Source: CAVTJL01 sp963735065 | GTDB taxonomy: Bacteria > Pseudomonadota > Alphaproteobacteria > Geminicoccales > Geminicoccaceae | Direction: 5' to 3' | DNA length: 64,000 bases | Assembly: GCA_963735065.1 (NCBI GenBank) | Contig: CAVTJL010000007.1 | Span: 1 to 64,000 of the forward strand | Shown here: positions 55,605 to 64,000 of the stretch, piece after piece | How positions within the stretch are numbered: the stretch's first letter is position 1 | How the letters are laid out: every line of letters starts with the position of its first letter | Notes under the pieces: model-generated | Told to the model about the DNA's origin: nothing | The model's database searches: none | What the model saw: only the letters and a program-made list of their open reading frames with translations | Made by a program: the position numbers and the translations under genes

Positions 55605-57938
55605 CTAGGGGGATGACGGGACCGGCGTGTCGATAGGCACCCAGGGCTTGGGCTGGCAGCCCGTGGGCGTCAGCGGCGGGCCGACCACGCAACGGGGATC
55701 GTCCGTCGCAGCGCCCGCCGGCCCCGCCGCGGGCGCCACGTCCCCCGCAGAGCCGAGGGCGGGGTTGACCGTGGCCTCGGGCCCATGGTTCGCCCGCTCG
55801 GCCAGCTGCAGCAGCCACCATTCGCGGGCCGAGAAGGCGCTGCCGCGCTCGCAGGCACCGCCCAGCAGCTGCTCGGCGAGCTTGGTGAGATAGGGGGGAA
55901 TGACACAGCTGTCGTGCCACGCGCGCTCGATGCGGTTCAGCACGCCAAGCCACTCATAGGTGGTCCGGTCGCCGCCCCTCGCCCGCGCCGAGGACCTCGC
56001 GGCCCCGGCACCGCCCGAGCGGTCGCCCAGGAGCCGCGCCAGGGCTTCCTGATGGGCGGCCGGCGCCGGCTCGCCCGGCTCGCCGTCGATCAAGGGCTTC
56101 GACGCATTCAGCCCCTCGTCCCGGATCAGCCCTTGCAGCGTCTGATCGCCGTCCGTGACGGCACCGCGCAGGTCGACGAGATTGAGCCGTGCCGGCGGCC
56201 TGTCCAGGGTCTGCCAGGTCACCCCATCGAGGCGTGCTGCCCGCAGATCCGCCCCGTCCAGATAGGCGCCGGCCAGGTTGGCGAGCGTGAGGTCGGCGCG
56301 TGCGAGGTAGATGCCGACGAGGCGTGCCTCCTCGAGCTGGGCATCGGCGAGGCGGATCTGCCCGGCACCGGCGCCGGAGAGGTCGGCCGCGTTGAGATGC
56401 GCACCGCGGGCACGGGCGCAGTCGAGGTTGGCGCCGACGAGGCGGGCCTCGTTGAGGTTGGCGCCGTCGAGCCAGGCGCCGGAGAGGTTGGCGCCGGGCA
56501 GATCGGCGACGCCGAGGACGGCGCCCGAGAGATCGGCCTCGACCAGGTCGGCCATCTTGAGCTTGGCCTCGCGCATCCTGGCCTCGCGCAGATCGGCCTT
56601 GTGCAGCCGCGCACCGTCGAGATCCGCCCTGGCGAAGCTCGCCTCGGCCGCCACCGTGCGGCAGTAGCGGCGCCCGCCGCCGTCATAGGTGATGAAGCCG
56701 CCGCAGCGGTCGAACTCGGTCTCCGGGACGTCGCCCAGGTCGGCGGAGGCCAGGCCGGCATCGTCGAACCGGGCGCCGAAGAGATTGGCGCCGCGCAGAT
56801 CGGCATGGCTGAGATCCGAGCCGGTGAAGTCGGCGAAGCGCAGATCGCGGCCGCGCAGGTCGAAGCCGCCGCCGATACGCTGGGCCGGCGCCTTGCCGTC
56901 AGGGGCAAAGCTCTTGCCCCGCACCACGAGGTTGCGGCGCATGTCGAGCGGTGTCGTCGGCGCCTCGAAGAGGAGATAGGAGAGGCATCGCATCCGGCGC
57001 TGCGGCGCGCCGTCGAAGGGCGGCACGGGCCGCACCTCGACCCAGGGCTGCCACCAGGAGCACGACTCCGGCAGCGCGCCATCGTCCGGGTCGGACGGGC
57101 TCGCCGCATAGGCCTGGAGAGCCAGGGGGCGAAGCTCGTCCGGATCGACCGTGCAGGGGTCGATGCCGCGCGGCTTCTGGCCTTGCGGGTCGTTGCTCGC
57201 GTCCACCACGTAGCCGACGGGCTCCGTCGGCTGGTCGTCGGGCAGGGTGGCGATCGTCCAGGAGAAGAGCACCGCCACGACCGCGAAGAGGCCGAGCGTC
57301 GCAAAGCCCAGCGTGCCCACGACATGGCGCATCGGGCGCGAGAGCCTGCCGCTGTGGGTGACGGCGGACCGCCGCGAGCGCGTGCCCAGCCCGCGGATGG
57401 TCAGCGACCACATCGTCACGAGCATGACGACGTCGAAGAGCACGAGCAGCTGGTGGAAGGCGGTGATGCGCGGCGCGTGGTAGGGCAGGAAGCGGATCTG
57501 GACGAAGACGAGCGCCACGATCGGCACGACGATCACGGCGATCCAGATCAGCACCCCCGCGATGAGGCGAAAGCGGCCGAGCCCGCCCAGCAGGTATTGC
57601 GTCAAGGGGTAGGACGGGCCGGCCGGCGGCTCGTCGGCACGCGCCGGCCGCCGGTCGAAGGCATGCCGCACGCAGCGCGAGAGCTGGTAGAGGAGAAAGA
57701 GCAGGTAGGCGTGAAGGGCGAGGAACAGGATCGGCCCGATCACGTAGAAGCCCACGATCGGCAGGTCGACGTTGAGGATGGGCAGGCGGACCGCGGTGCC
57801 GCGCAGGAGCTGCTCGTGCGTGGTGGCGGCGACCGTGGTGACGAAGTAGGCGGCGAAGCTCGTGAACCAGAACAGCGCCCGCCGGACCTCGCCTGTCGCC
57901 TCGTCGAGGCGCTTCGCGGTGACGTCCTCGTCGGCCAC
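55605..57938 (-). CDS. Membrane pentapeptide-repeat protein
   Basis: About 777 residues. The N-terminal 270 contain about five membrane spans (for example LFWFTSFAAYFVTTVAATT, VGFYVIGPILFLALHAYLLF and LIAGVLIWIAVIVVPIVALV). An extramembrane linker of about 100 residues follows. Then come about 40 pentapeptide repeats of the A(D/N)Lxx type (starting ADFTGSDLSHADLRGANLF, near 370-600), which form a right-handed beta-helix. A C-terminal region of about 170 residues has scattered cysteines. The GTG at 57938 has a G-rich upstream site; an ATG at 57998 is in frame. Such tethered pentapeptide proteins are common but functionally unassigned. Confidence 0.85.
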   Translation of the reverse strand: MADEDVTAKRLDEATGEVRRALFWFTSFAAYFVTTVAATTHEQLLRGTAVRLPILNVDLPIVGFYVIGPILFLALHAYLLFLLYQLSRCVRHAFDRRPARADEPPAGPSYPLTQYLLGGLGRFRLIAGVLIWIAVIVVPIVALVFVQIRFLPYHAPRITAFHQLLVLFDVVMLVTMWSLTIRGLGTRSRRSAVTHSGRLSRPMRHVVGTLGFATLGLFAVVAVLFSWTIATLPDDQPTEPVGYVVDASNDPQGQKPRGIDPCTVDPDELRPLALQAYAASPSDPDDGALPESCSWWQPWVEVRPVPPFDGAPQRRMRCLSYLLFEAPTTPLDMRRNLVVRGKSFAPDGKAPAQRIGGGFDLRGRDLRFADFTGSDLSHADLRGANLFGARFDDAGLASADLGDVPETEFDRCGGFITYDGGGRRYCRTVAAEASFARADLDGARLHKADLREARMREAKLKMADLVEADLSGAVLGVADLPGANLSGAWLDGANLNEARLVGANLDCARARGAHLNAADLSGAGAGQIRLADAQLEEARLVGIYLARADLTLANLAGAYLDGADLRAARLDGVTWQTLDRPPARLNLVDLRGAVTDGDQTLQGLIRDEGLNASKPLIDGEPGEPAPAAHQEALARLLGDRSGGAGAARSSARARGGDRTTYEWLGVLNRIERAWHDSCVIPPYLTKLAEQLLGGACERGSAFSAREWWLLQLAERANHGPEATVNPALGSAGDVAPAAGPAGAATDDPRCVVGPPLTPTGCQPKPWVPIDTPVPSSP

Positions 57939-58085
57939 GAGCCTGTCCCCCCAAGGATCGCAATCCGAACGCACGCATGGCGCGAGCGCCGGCTGCATAC
58001 CCGGAGGCTGCCCCCTAGGGGGGCGCGCGTCAACCGCCGGGGGCGGCACCGGCCTTCCGGCCGGCGCGCCCCCGAGGCTACGGCG

Positions 58086-59636
58086 TCAGCCGGCCGTGCT
58101 GAGCCTGATGACGTTCCACGAGGCCGGGCGCAGCTCGACCGAGAGCTTGCCGCCCTCGAGCCGTACCCCCTCGAGCTGGCTGGGCTTGATGCGGTCGGGC
58201 GAGTCCTTGGTGTTCACCGCGTCCAGATCCCGGTCCTCGAGCTGGTGCGCCCGCTCCACCGACAGCCCGCTGAAGCCGCCCGCCTTGACCGACACATTGA
58301 GCGGCCGGTCGAGATAGCGGTTCAGCATGAAAAGGGTGAGCGTCTTGCCCGCATCGTCGTGAACGGCGGCGAGCTTCAGGTAGGGCGCGTCGCTGAAGGT
58401 GGGGAAGAGATCGCCCGTGCGCGTCCGCTCGCAATAGGTGCCCGAATAGGCCTCGGACTTGACCTGGGCCCGCAGCACCCGGCCGCGGCCGAGATTGCTG
58501 AAGTCGGCGAAGGGCCAGAAGATGGTCTGGCGCCAGGCCGGCCCCATCGTCTCGGTCATGATCGGAGCGATCGCGTTCACGAGCTGGGCGAGGCAGCCGA
58601 TCTTCACCCGGTCGGCATGGTTGAGGAGCGAGATGCAGGCGCCGCCGAACACGAGCGCGTCCTGCATCGTGTAGACCTCCTCGAGAATGTGAGGGGCCAC
58701 GGGCCAGCCGGGCTTGGTGCGGTTCTCCTCGCCGCGGCGGGTGCGGTACCAGACGTTCCACTCGTCGAAGGCCAGCATGATCCGCTTGGTCGAGCGGCGC
58801 CGCGCCGACACCGCATCGGCCAGCGCCACCACCTCCTCGATGAAGGCGTCCATGAGGTCGGGGCTCGCCAGGAACGAGGCCGTGTCCTCGGCGTAGTTGT
58901 TGAGATAGGTGTGCAGCGAGACATACTCGACCTGGTCGAAGCAGTGCTCGAGGACCTCGTCCTCCCAGCGGCCGTAGGTCGTCATCATGCGCCCGGACGA
59001 GCCGCAGGCGGCAAGCTCGATCGTCGGATCGGTGAGCTTCATCAGCTTGGCCGCCTCGACGGCGACACGGCCATACTCGGTGGCCGTCTTGCTGCCCATC
59101 TGCCAGGCGCCGTCCATCTCGTTGCCGAGGCACCAGAGCTTGACGTCGTGCGGCTTCTCCCAGCCATGCTCGCGCCGCAGGTCGGAGAGCGCCGTGCCGG
59201 ACGGGAAGTTGCAGTATTCGAGGAAGTGGCGCGCCTCGTCGGGGCCGCGCGTGCCGAGATTGACGGCCAGCATCGGCTCGATGCCGGCGAGCCTGCACCA
59301 GTCGATGAACTCGTTCGTGCCGAAGGCGTTGGTCTCGGTCGACTTCCAGGCGAGGTCGAGGCGCCGCGGCCGCTTCTCGACCGGGCCCACGCCCTCCTCC
59401 CAATTGTAGCCCGAGACGAAATTGCCGCCCGGGTAGCGCATGACGGTGGGGGCCAGCTCCTTGACCAGCGCCAGCACGTCCTTGCGGAAGCCGTGATTGT
59501 CGGCCTGGGGGTGGCCGGGCTCGAAGATGCCCTCGTAGACGCAGCGGCCGAGATGCTCGACGAAGGCGCCGAAAAGGCGGCGGTCGGTCTCGCCGATGAT
59601 GAAGTCGCGATCGAGGAGGACCTCGGCACTGGGCAT
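58086..59636 (-). CDS. Alpha-L-arabinofuranosidase, GH51
   Basis: A 516-residue intracellular glycoside hydrolase releasing terminal arabinofuranose. FGAFVEHLGRCVYEGIFEPGHP near residue 22 and RYPGGNFVSGYNWEEGVGP near 67 are diagnostic. The acid/base glutamate is in LWCLGNEMDGAW (about 168) and the nucleophile in MLAFDEWNVWY (about 285). There is no signal peptide, as is usual for cytoplasmic GH51 enzymes. The ATG at 59636 has a GGAGA site; the longer upstream frame has no similarity. It follows an Opp/Dpp-type importer on the same strand, which probably brings in arabino-oligosaccharides. Confidence 0.92.
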   Translation of the reverse strand: MPSAEVLLDRDFIIGETDRRLFGAFVEHLGRCVYEGIFEPGHPQADNHGFRKDVLALVKELAPTVMRYPGGNFVSGYNWEEGVGPVEKRPRRLDLAWKSTETNAFGTNEFIDWCRLAGIEPMLAVNLGTRGPDEARHFLEYCNFPSGTALSDLRREHGWEKPHDVKLWCLGNEMDGAWQMGSKTATEYGRVAVEAAKLMKLTDPTIELAACGSSGRMMTTYGRWEDEVLEHCFDQVEYVSLHTYLNNYAEDTASFLASPDLMDAFIEEVVALADAVSARRRSTKRIMLAFDEWNVWYRTRRGEENRTKPGWPVAPHILEEVYTMQDALVFGGACISLLNHADRVKIGCLAQLVNAIAPIMTETMGPAWRQTIFWPFADFSNLGRGRVLRAQVKSEAYSGTYCERTRTGDLFPTFSDAPYLKLAAVHDDAGKTLTLFMLNRYLDRPLNVSVKAGGFSGLSVERAHQLEDRDLDAVNTKDSPDRIKPSQLEGVRLEGGKLSVELRPASWNVIRLSTAG

Positions 59637-59764
59637 GGGATGTCTCCGTGGGGGCGCTCGGTGTCGCCGATAGGGCATTATTTCGGATGGCGGCCCCGGG
59701 GGGCCGCGCGGGAAGGTCGTCGGTGGCAGAGGCCGGCCGCGCGGGCACACGGGCCCGCGGCGGG

Positions 59765-61696
59765 TCAAAGTGAGCCTATGGCGGCATCGCTCACCTCCTC
59801 GGCCGAGGTTGCGGGCCCACCCTCCTGGGCGGCCTCGGGGGCCAGGACCGAGCTTTTGAGAAGGATCGAGTAGGGATGCGTCGGGTTGTCGAGGACGGCG
59901 CGCGCCTCCCCGCTCTCCACCACCTTGCCCTTCTGCATGATGATGATGCGGTCGCTGATGTAGTAGGCGGTGGCGAGATCATGCGTGATGTAGATGATCG
60001 AGACACCCAGATCGTCGCGCAGCGCCTTGAAGAGGTTGACGATCGACATCCGAAGCGACGCGTCGACCATCGAGACGGGCTCGTCGGCTACGATCAGCGA
60101 CGGCCCGGGGATCAGGGCCCGGGCGATCGCGGTGCGCTGCAGCTGGCCGCCCGACAGCTCGTGGGGAAAGCGCCCCTTCACCTCGGCGAGCGAGAGCCCC
60201 ACGCGCTGCAGCGCCTCGTCGGCCTTGGCCTCGATGTCGGCGCGCGATCGGGCACCGGTGAAGCGCTTGGCGGTCATGAAGAGGTAGCGGTCGATGCGCT
60301 TGAGCGGATTGAACGCCTCGAACGGGTTCTGGAAGATCGGCTGGACCTCGCGCATGAAGCCCAGCCGCGCCCGCCTGCCGCCGATCGACGCGAGATCGGT
60401 GCCGCGGAACAGGATGCTGCCTTCCGTCGGCGTGGCGGTGTTGAGGATCATGCGCGAGAGCGTGGTCTTGCCGCTGCCCGACTCGCCGATGATGGTGAAG
60501 ATCTCGGGCCGGTCGGCGGCGAGGCTGAAGCTCACCCGGTCGACGGCATTGAAGGTCTGGCGCGAGAGCACGCCGCCCATCGCATAGGTCTTGGTGACCT
60601 CGTCGACGCGCAGGAGATCGGCGCTCATGCGGGCGTCCCGGCCAGCTGCCTCGAGGCCGGCGACGGCTCGATCGGTGGGCCTCACCTCGGGGCTGGCGGC
60701 AAAGCAGGCGACACGGTGGCCGGGTGCCAGCGTCGTCAGCGCCGGGTTCTCGCGCCGGCAGATGTCCATGGCGAGCGGGCAGCGCGGATGGAAGCGGCAG
60801 CCGGGCGGCGGGCTGGCGAGGCTGGGCGGCGCCCCGCCCAGGGCCTCGCGCGGGCGCGTGTCGCCGATGCGGGGCAGGCTCGCGATGAGGTGCGAGGTGT
60901 AGGGATGGAGCGGCTTTTTGAAGAGAGCACCCGTGGGCGCCTCCTCGACCAGCCGGCCCGCATACATGATGCCCAGCCGATCCGTGACGTTGGCGTGCAC
61001 GGTAAGGTCGTGGGTCACGAAGATCATCGAGGAGCCGATCTCGCGCTGCGCCTCGCGGATCATCTTCAGCACGTCCTTTTGGACGACGACGTCGAGCGCC
61101 GTGGTGGGCTCGTCGGCGATGATGAAGTCGGGCTGGCAGACGGTGGCGAGCGCTATCGTCACGCGCTGGCGCATGCCGCCCGACAGCTCGTGCGGGTAGG
61201 CGTCCAGCACGTCCGGCTGGAGGTGCAGGCGCTCGAGATGGTGGACGACGATGTCGAGGAACTCGGCCCGCGACCGGTCGATATGCCGGGCCGCGAAGTC
61301 GATGAAGGCCTGCCGCACCCGCCGCACCGGGTTCAGCACGTTCATCGAGCCCTGCATGATGTAGGAGAGATGCCGCCAGCGGATGCGCGTGAGCTCGCGC
61401 TCGTCCAGCGCATAGATGTCGCGATCGAGAAAGCTGTAGCGGATCGTGCCGCCCACGACATTGAGCGGCGGGCGGATGGCCGCTGCTATGGTCTTGATGA
61501 AGCTCGTCTTGCCGCAGCTCGATTCGCCGGCGATGCCGTAGATCTCGTTGCGGCGGACCTCGAGCGAGATGTCGTCGACCGCCCTCACCTCGCGCTCGAT
61601 GCCGAAGAAGTTCATCTGGTAGTAGGCGCGCAGCCCCTCGACGCGCAGCACGGGTGCCGCGTCGGCGGGGCTCACGAAGGCGGCCCGGGTCCCCAT
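59765..61696 (-). CDS. Fused double ABC ATPase of an Opp/Dpp-type importer
   Basis: A 643-residue protein with two complete ABC ATPase domains in one frame, as in GsiA. Domain 1 (DppD-like, about 15-330) has Walker A GESSCGKTS, signature LSGGMRQR, Walker B FIIADEPTTALD and a C-terminal oligopeptide-transporter cysteine motif (CRFHPRCPLAMDIC). Domain 2 (DppF-like, from MSADLLRVDEV at about 350) has GESGSGKTT, LSGGQLQR and LIVADEPVSMVD. In most bacteria these are two genes. The ATG at 61696 shares one base with the permease stop. The frame stays open upstream through the permease gene, but that part is not protein-like. Confidence 0.9.
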   Translation of the reverse strand: MGTRAAFVSPADAAPVLRVEGLRAYYQMNFFGIEREVRAVDDISLEVRRNEIYGIAGESSCGKTSFIKTIAAAIRPPLNVVGGTIRYSFLDRDIYALDERELTRIRWRHLSYIMQGSMNVLNPVRRVRQAFIDFAARHIDRSRAEFLDIVVHHLERLHLQPDVLDAYPHELSGGMRQRVTIALATVCQPDFIIADEPTTALDVVVQKDVLKMIREAQREIGSSMIFVTHDLTVHANVTDRLGIMYAGRLVEEAPTGALFKKPLHPYTSHLIASLPRIGDTRPREALGGAPPSLASPPPGCRFHPRCPLAMDICRRENPALTTLAPGHRVACFAASPEVRPTDRAVAGLEAAGRDARMSADLLRVDEVTKTYAMGGVLSRQTFNAVDRVSFSLAADRPEIFTIIGESGSGKTTLSRMILNTATPTEGSILFRGTDLASIGGRRARLGFMREVQPIFQNPFEAFNPLKRIDRYLFMTAKRFTGARSRADIEAKADEALQRVGLSLAEVKGRFPHELSGGQLQRTAIARALIPGPSLIVADEPVSMVDASLRMSIVNLFKALRDDLGVSIIYITHDLATAYYISDRIIIMQKGKVVESGEARAVLDNPTHPYSILLKSSVLAPEAAQEGGPATSAEEVSDAAIGSL

Positions 61697-62556
61697 CAGG
61701 CCACCCCGCCCATGCGGCTGAGCCGGCTTCTCGGGTCGATATACTCGTTCATCGAGATCGCAAGCAGGAAGAGGCCGATGAAGGTCATGGTGACGAAGAG
61801 CGTCGGGAAGGCGATCCACCACCACACGCCCGCCACCATGGCGCTGTGCTGGTTCGCCCAGTAGATCATGCCGCCGATGGTGGGCGTGTCGATGTCGGTG
61901 AAGCCCAGGACCGAGAGCGTCACCTCGAGGCCGATCGACCAGTTGATGTTGTTCATCGTGGTCGAGAAGACGATCGGCAGCACGTAGGGCAGATGCTCCT
62001 CGGTGACGATCTCGCGCATCGTCATGCCGGAGAAGATGCTGGTCTGCGTGAACTCCCGGGTCTTGATGCTCATCATCACCGAGCGGATGAGCCGCGCGTC
62101 GTAGGACCACCCCAGGCAGGCCATGACGAGGGCCAGGATCGGCCAGGTCATGTCGTCGCGCAGCACGAAGTAGAGGAGCACGAGCAGGGGGAAGAGCGGG
62201 ATCACGATGAAGGTGTCGTTGATCGACATCAGCACGCGATCGACGATGCCGCCGCAATAGCCCGAGACGAGGCCGATCAGCAGCGAGAGGACGCGGCTGA
62301 TCAGCGCCACCGTGAAGCCGAAGAGCAGCGTGTTCCTGAGCGCGAAGGAGAGCTGCCAGAAGATGTCCTGGCCGCGCGAGCTCGTGCCCATGAGGAAGTC
62401 CCACGACGGCGGGATGTCCATCGGCACGACATAGGTGTCGATCGCCGGATAGGGTGCGAAGGCCGACATGGCGGCGAGCGTGATGACGATCGCCATCAGG
62501 ATCACGCCCAGCGCGAACTCGCGATTGTAGCGGAAGAGATCGAAGAGAACCTTCAT
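61696..62556 (-). CDS. Opp/Dpp-type ABC permease, DppC-like
   Basis: A 286-residue inner-membrane permease with about six spans. An N-terminal cytoplasmic segment (MKVLFDLFRYNREFALGVIL) precedes the first span. MGTSSRGQDIFWQLSFALRNTLLFG near 76 is the DppC/OppC signature. SYDARLIRSVMMSIKTREF near 150 followed by LPYVLPIVFSTTMNNINWSI is the EAA-like coupling region. It starts 4 bases after the partner permease ends. Confidence 0.92.
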   Translation of the reverse strand: MKVLFDLFRYNREFALGVILMAIVITLAAMSAFAPYPAIDTYVVPMDIPPSWDFLMGTSSRGQDIFWQLSFALRNTLLFGFTVALISRVLSLLIGLVSGYCGGIVDRVLMSINDTFIVIPLFPLLVLLYFVLRDDMTWPILALVMACLGWSYDARLIRSVMMSIKTREFTQTSIFSGMTMREIVTEEHLPYVLPIVFSTTMNNINWSIGLEVTLSVLGFTDIDTPTIGGMIYWANQHSAMVAGVWWWIAFPTLFVTMTFIGLFLLAISMNEYIDPRSRLSRMGGVA

Positions 62557-62560
62557 CGCT

Positions 62561-63565
62561 TTAGGCCACCTGCACGCGCGGATCGAGGAGCGGGTAGATC
62601 ATGTCGATCAGGAACACCGCCGCCGAGACGGCGATGATCGAGATCGAGGCGATGCCGATGACGAGGCTGTAGTCGGCGGCATGGACGGCATCGATCAGGA
62701 GCTTGCCGATGCCGGGATAGCCGAAGACCTCCTCGGTGATGATGGCGCCGTTGAAGATGGCGCCCAAGGACATGGCGAGGCCGGTGATCTGCGGCATGAA
62801 GGCGTTGCGCATGACGTAGCTGCCCAGGATGCGGTGGCGATCCACACCGCCGAGCTCGGCATAGACGACATAGTCCTCGGTGATGATGTTCGAGACGAGC
62901 GAGCGCATGCCCATGAACCAGCCGCCGATGCCGACGAGGATCAGCGACAGCGCCGGCAGGATCGAGTGGCGCAGCACGCTCCACATGAAGGCGAGGCTCC
63001 AGCCCTGCTCGAGATTGATCTGGTAGCCGCCGCCGATCGGCAGGATCGGCCAGACGAAGCCGAAGAGAACGAGGATGACGAAGGCCACGATGTAGTAGGG
63101 GATCGGATGCAGGCCCATCGTGATCACGCCGATGACCTTGAGCGAGCGGCTGTTCCTGTAGTAGCCGGCGAGGCCACCCAGGAGGTTGCCCAAGAGCCAG
63201 CTGATCACCACGGCGGTGACGAGCAGGCCGATGGTCCAGGGCAAGGCCCGCCCGATCAGCGTCGAGACCGGGGTCGGGAAGGCCGAGAGCGAGGGGCCGA
63301 AGTCGAGGACGGCGAGCCGCTCCCAGAACTGCACATATTGCTGCACCGGGCTCGCATCGAGCCCGTAGAGCTCGCGCAGCGACTTCCTCAGCATCTCGAT
63401 CGCCTCGGGGCTCGACGAGCCGAAGGAGGTGACGGCCGTCACCGCCTGATCGACCGGGTCGACCGGCGAGAGATGGGTGATGAGATAGGTGATGTTGATG
63501 CCGATGAAGACGACCAGCACGAACTGCGCCAGCCGTTTCAGGACATAGGCACCGTAGCTTGACAT
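62561..63565 (-). CDS. Opp/Dpp-type ABC permease, DppB-like
   Basis: A 334-residue inner-membrane permease. YVLKRLAQFVLVVFIGINITYLITHL at residue 7 is the DppB N-terminal span. SLVSNIITEDYVVYAELGGVDRHRIL near 225 is the EAA-like loop. The terminal IDMIYPLLDPRVQVA is typical. It pairs with the DppC-like protein to form the channel. The binding-protein gene lies upstream on the same strand, with an 82-base gap. Confidence 0.92.
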   Translation of the reverse strand: MSSYGAYVLKRLAQFVLVVFIGINITYLITHLSPVDPVDQAVTAVTSFGSSSPEAIEMLRKSLRELYGLDASPVQQYVQFWERLAVLDFGPSLSAFPTPVSTLIGRALPWTIGLLVTAVVISWLLGNLLGGLAGYYRNSRSLKVIGVITMGLHPIPYYIVAFVILVLFGFVWPILPIGGGYQINLEQGWSLAFMWSVLRHSILPALSLILVGIGGWFMGMRSLVSNIITEDYVVYAELGGVDRHRILGSYVMRNAFMPQITGLAMSLGAIFNGAIITEEVFGYPGIGKLLIDAVHAADYSLVIGIASISIIAVSAAVFLIDMIYPLLDPRVQVA

Positions 63566-63647
63566 GGACCCGCCGTCCGGACCGGGAAAAGATGCCGTGG
63601 CGGGCGGCCCGTCGCCGGGCCGCCCGCCGCTCGATCACCGATGGGGC

Positions 63648-64000
63648 CTAGGCCTTCTTGGTCGGCTTCAGCTTGACCATCATGTACTTCGTGTTGGCCC
63701 AGTTCGGCACGGGATCGGTATAGGGATCGGCCGGCGAGCTGGGGAAGCCCTGCCAGTAGGTCGTGTCCATCGAGGTGAACACATTGTAGGACATCAGCGG
63801 GATGGTGGGCATCTCGTTGGCGACGAGCTTCAGATACTCGATGCCGTACTCCACCCCCTTGGGATCATCGAAGCCGATCTTGCGAATGCCCTCGATGATC
63901 TTGTCGAGCCGCGGATCCGACCAGCGCTGCCAGTTGCGCGCGGTCTGCGGCTGGCCGGGCTTGGCCACGAACTGCGAGTGCCAGCTGTCGAGGAAGAAGG
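63648..64000 (-). CDS. ABC transporter substrate-binding protein, family 5, C-terminal part
   Basis: Only the last 117 codons lie in the window; the frame continues past 64000. The end resembles family 5 (oligopeptide/oligosaccharide) binding proteins: NWQRWSDPRLDKIIEGIRKI, then LVANEMPTIPLMSYNVFTSM and ending VKLKPTKKA. It is the first visible gene of the importer operon. With the downstream GH51 enzyme, an oligosaccharide ligand is more likely than a peptide, but this is inferred. Confidence 0.85.
   Translation of the reverse strand, partial: FFLDSWHSQFVAKPGQPQTARNWQRWSDPRLDKIIEGIRKIGFDDPKGVEYGIEYLKLVANEMPTIPLMSYNVFTSMDTTYWQGFPSSPADPYTDPVPNWANTKYMMVKLKPTKKA

Noticed and set aside
55785..59873. 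Very long plus-strand open frame (about 1360 codons) over the pentapeptide and GH51 genes
   Set aside because: It is the antisense shadow of two clear minus-strand genes. The translation is rich in Arg, Gly, Glu and Ala with no domain.
61697..62404. Upstream extension of the fused ATPase frame through the permease gene
   Set aside because: That part is a shadow of the DppC-like permease. The protein starts at 61696 where ATPase similarity begins.

Overview
The window is GC-rich chromosomal DNA from an alphaproteobacterium. The evidence is a 16S rRNA with the short alphaproteobacterial V3 region, an rrn operon ending in tRNA-fMet, dense GC-biased coding with ATGA stop/start overlaps, and Tat-dependent and branched-chain (Liv) transport genes. 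Gene content suggests a Rhodospirillales/Geminicoccales-like lineage, but that is inference. No phage, plasmid or CRISPR structure is visible.

Left third (about 0.6-25.3 kb): a large extracellular polysaccharide locus. It holds a polyprenyl-phosphate sugar-phosphate transferase that starts the repeat unit, GalE, a nucleotide-sugar branch (RfbF cytidylyltransferase, an SDR and two tandem C-methyltransferases, with a third at the left edge), many GT2/GT4 glycosyltransferases, a Wzx flippase, a Wzy/WaaL-type polymerase, a Wzc-like tyrosine autokinase/co-polymerase with a tyrosine-rich tail, and a secreted PslG-like glycoside hydrolase. A UDP-xylose synthase reading frame in the operon has lost its whole catalytic middle in frame. 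The 1.1 kb leader before the main operon is gene-poor, with an AT-rich core that probably holds the promoter.

Middle (25.3-33.7 kb): a decayed IS1380-type transposase, an intact UDP-sulfoquinovose synthase (sqdB), an inactivated IS701-type transposase joined to the tail of a serine recombinase, then a complete minus-strand rRNA operon (16S, tRNA-Ile, 23S, 5S, tRNA-fMet). The operon has no tRNA-Ala in its spacer. A long inverted repeat flanks the 23S gene and is the expected processing stem.

Right third (33.7-64 kb): an AsmA-family protein, ribosomal protein L32, a tightly coupled DedA/GT4/GT2 operon, an Fsr-type MFS exporter, and a catabolic region. The catabolic region holds an enolase-superfamily sugar-acid dehydratase, an SGNH hydrolase, an SMP-30 lactonase, an orphan DhaK, a GntR/FCD regulator, an Asp/Glu-hydantoin racemase, a five-gene Liv ABC transporter, an SDR and an acetoacetate-decarboxylase-family enzyme. 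Related dyad sequences before the GntR gene and in the racemase/Liv divergent promoter suggest that one regulator controls the racemase and transporter. The end holds a CBS protein, an MgtC-like protein, a membrane pentapeptide-repeat protein, and a GH51 arabinofuranosidase next to an Opp/Dpp-type ABC importer whose two ATPases are fused. The importer's binding protein runs off the window.

No single locus is certainly a new system. The best candidates are the C-methyltransferase/CDP-sugar branch of the polysaccharide locus and the GntR-linked sugar-acid/racemase/Liv catabolic region.
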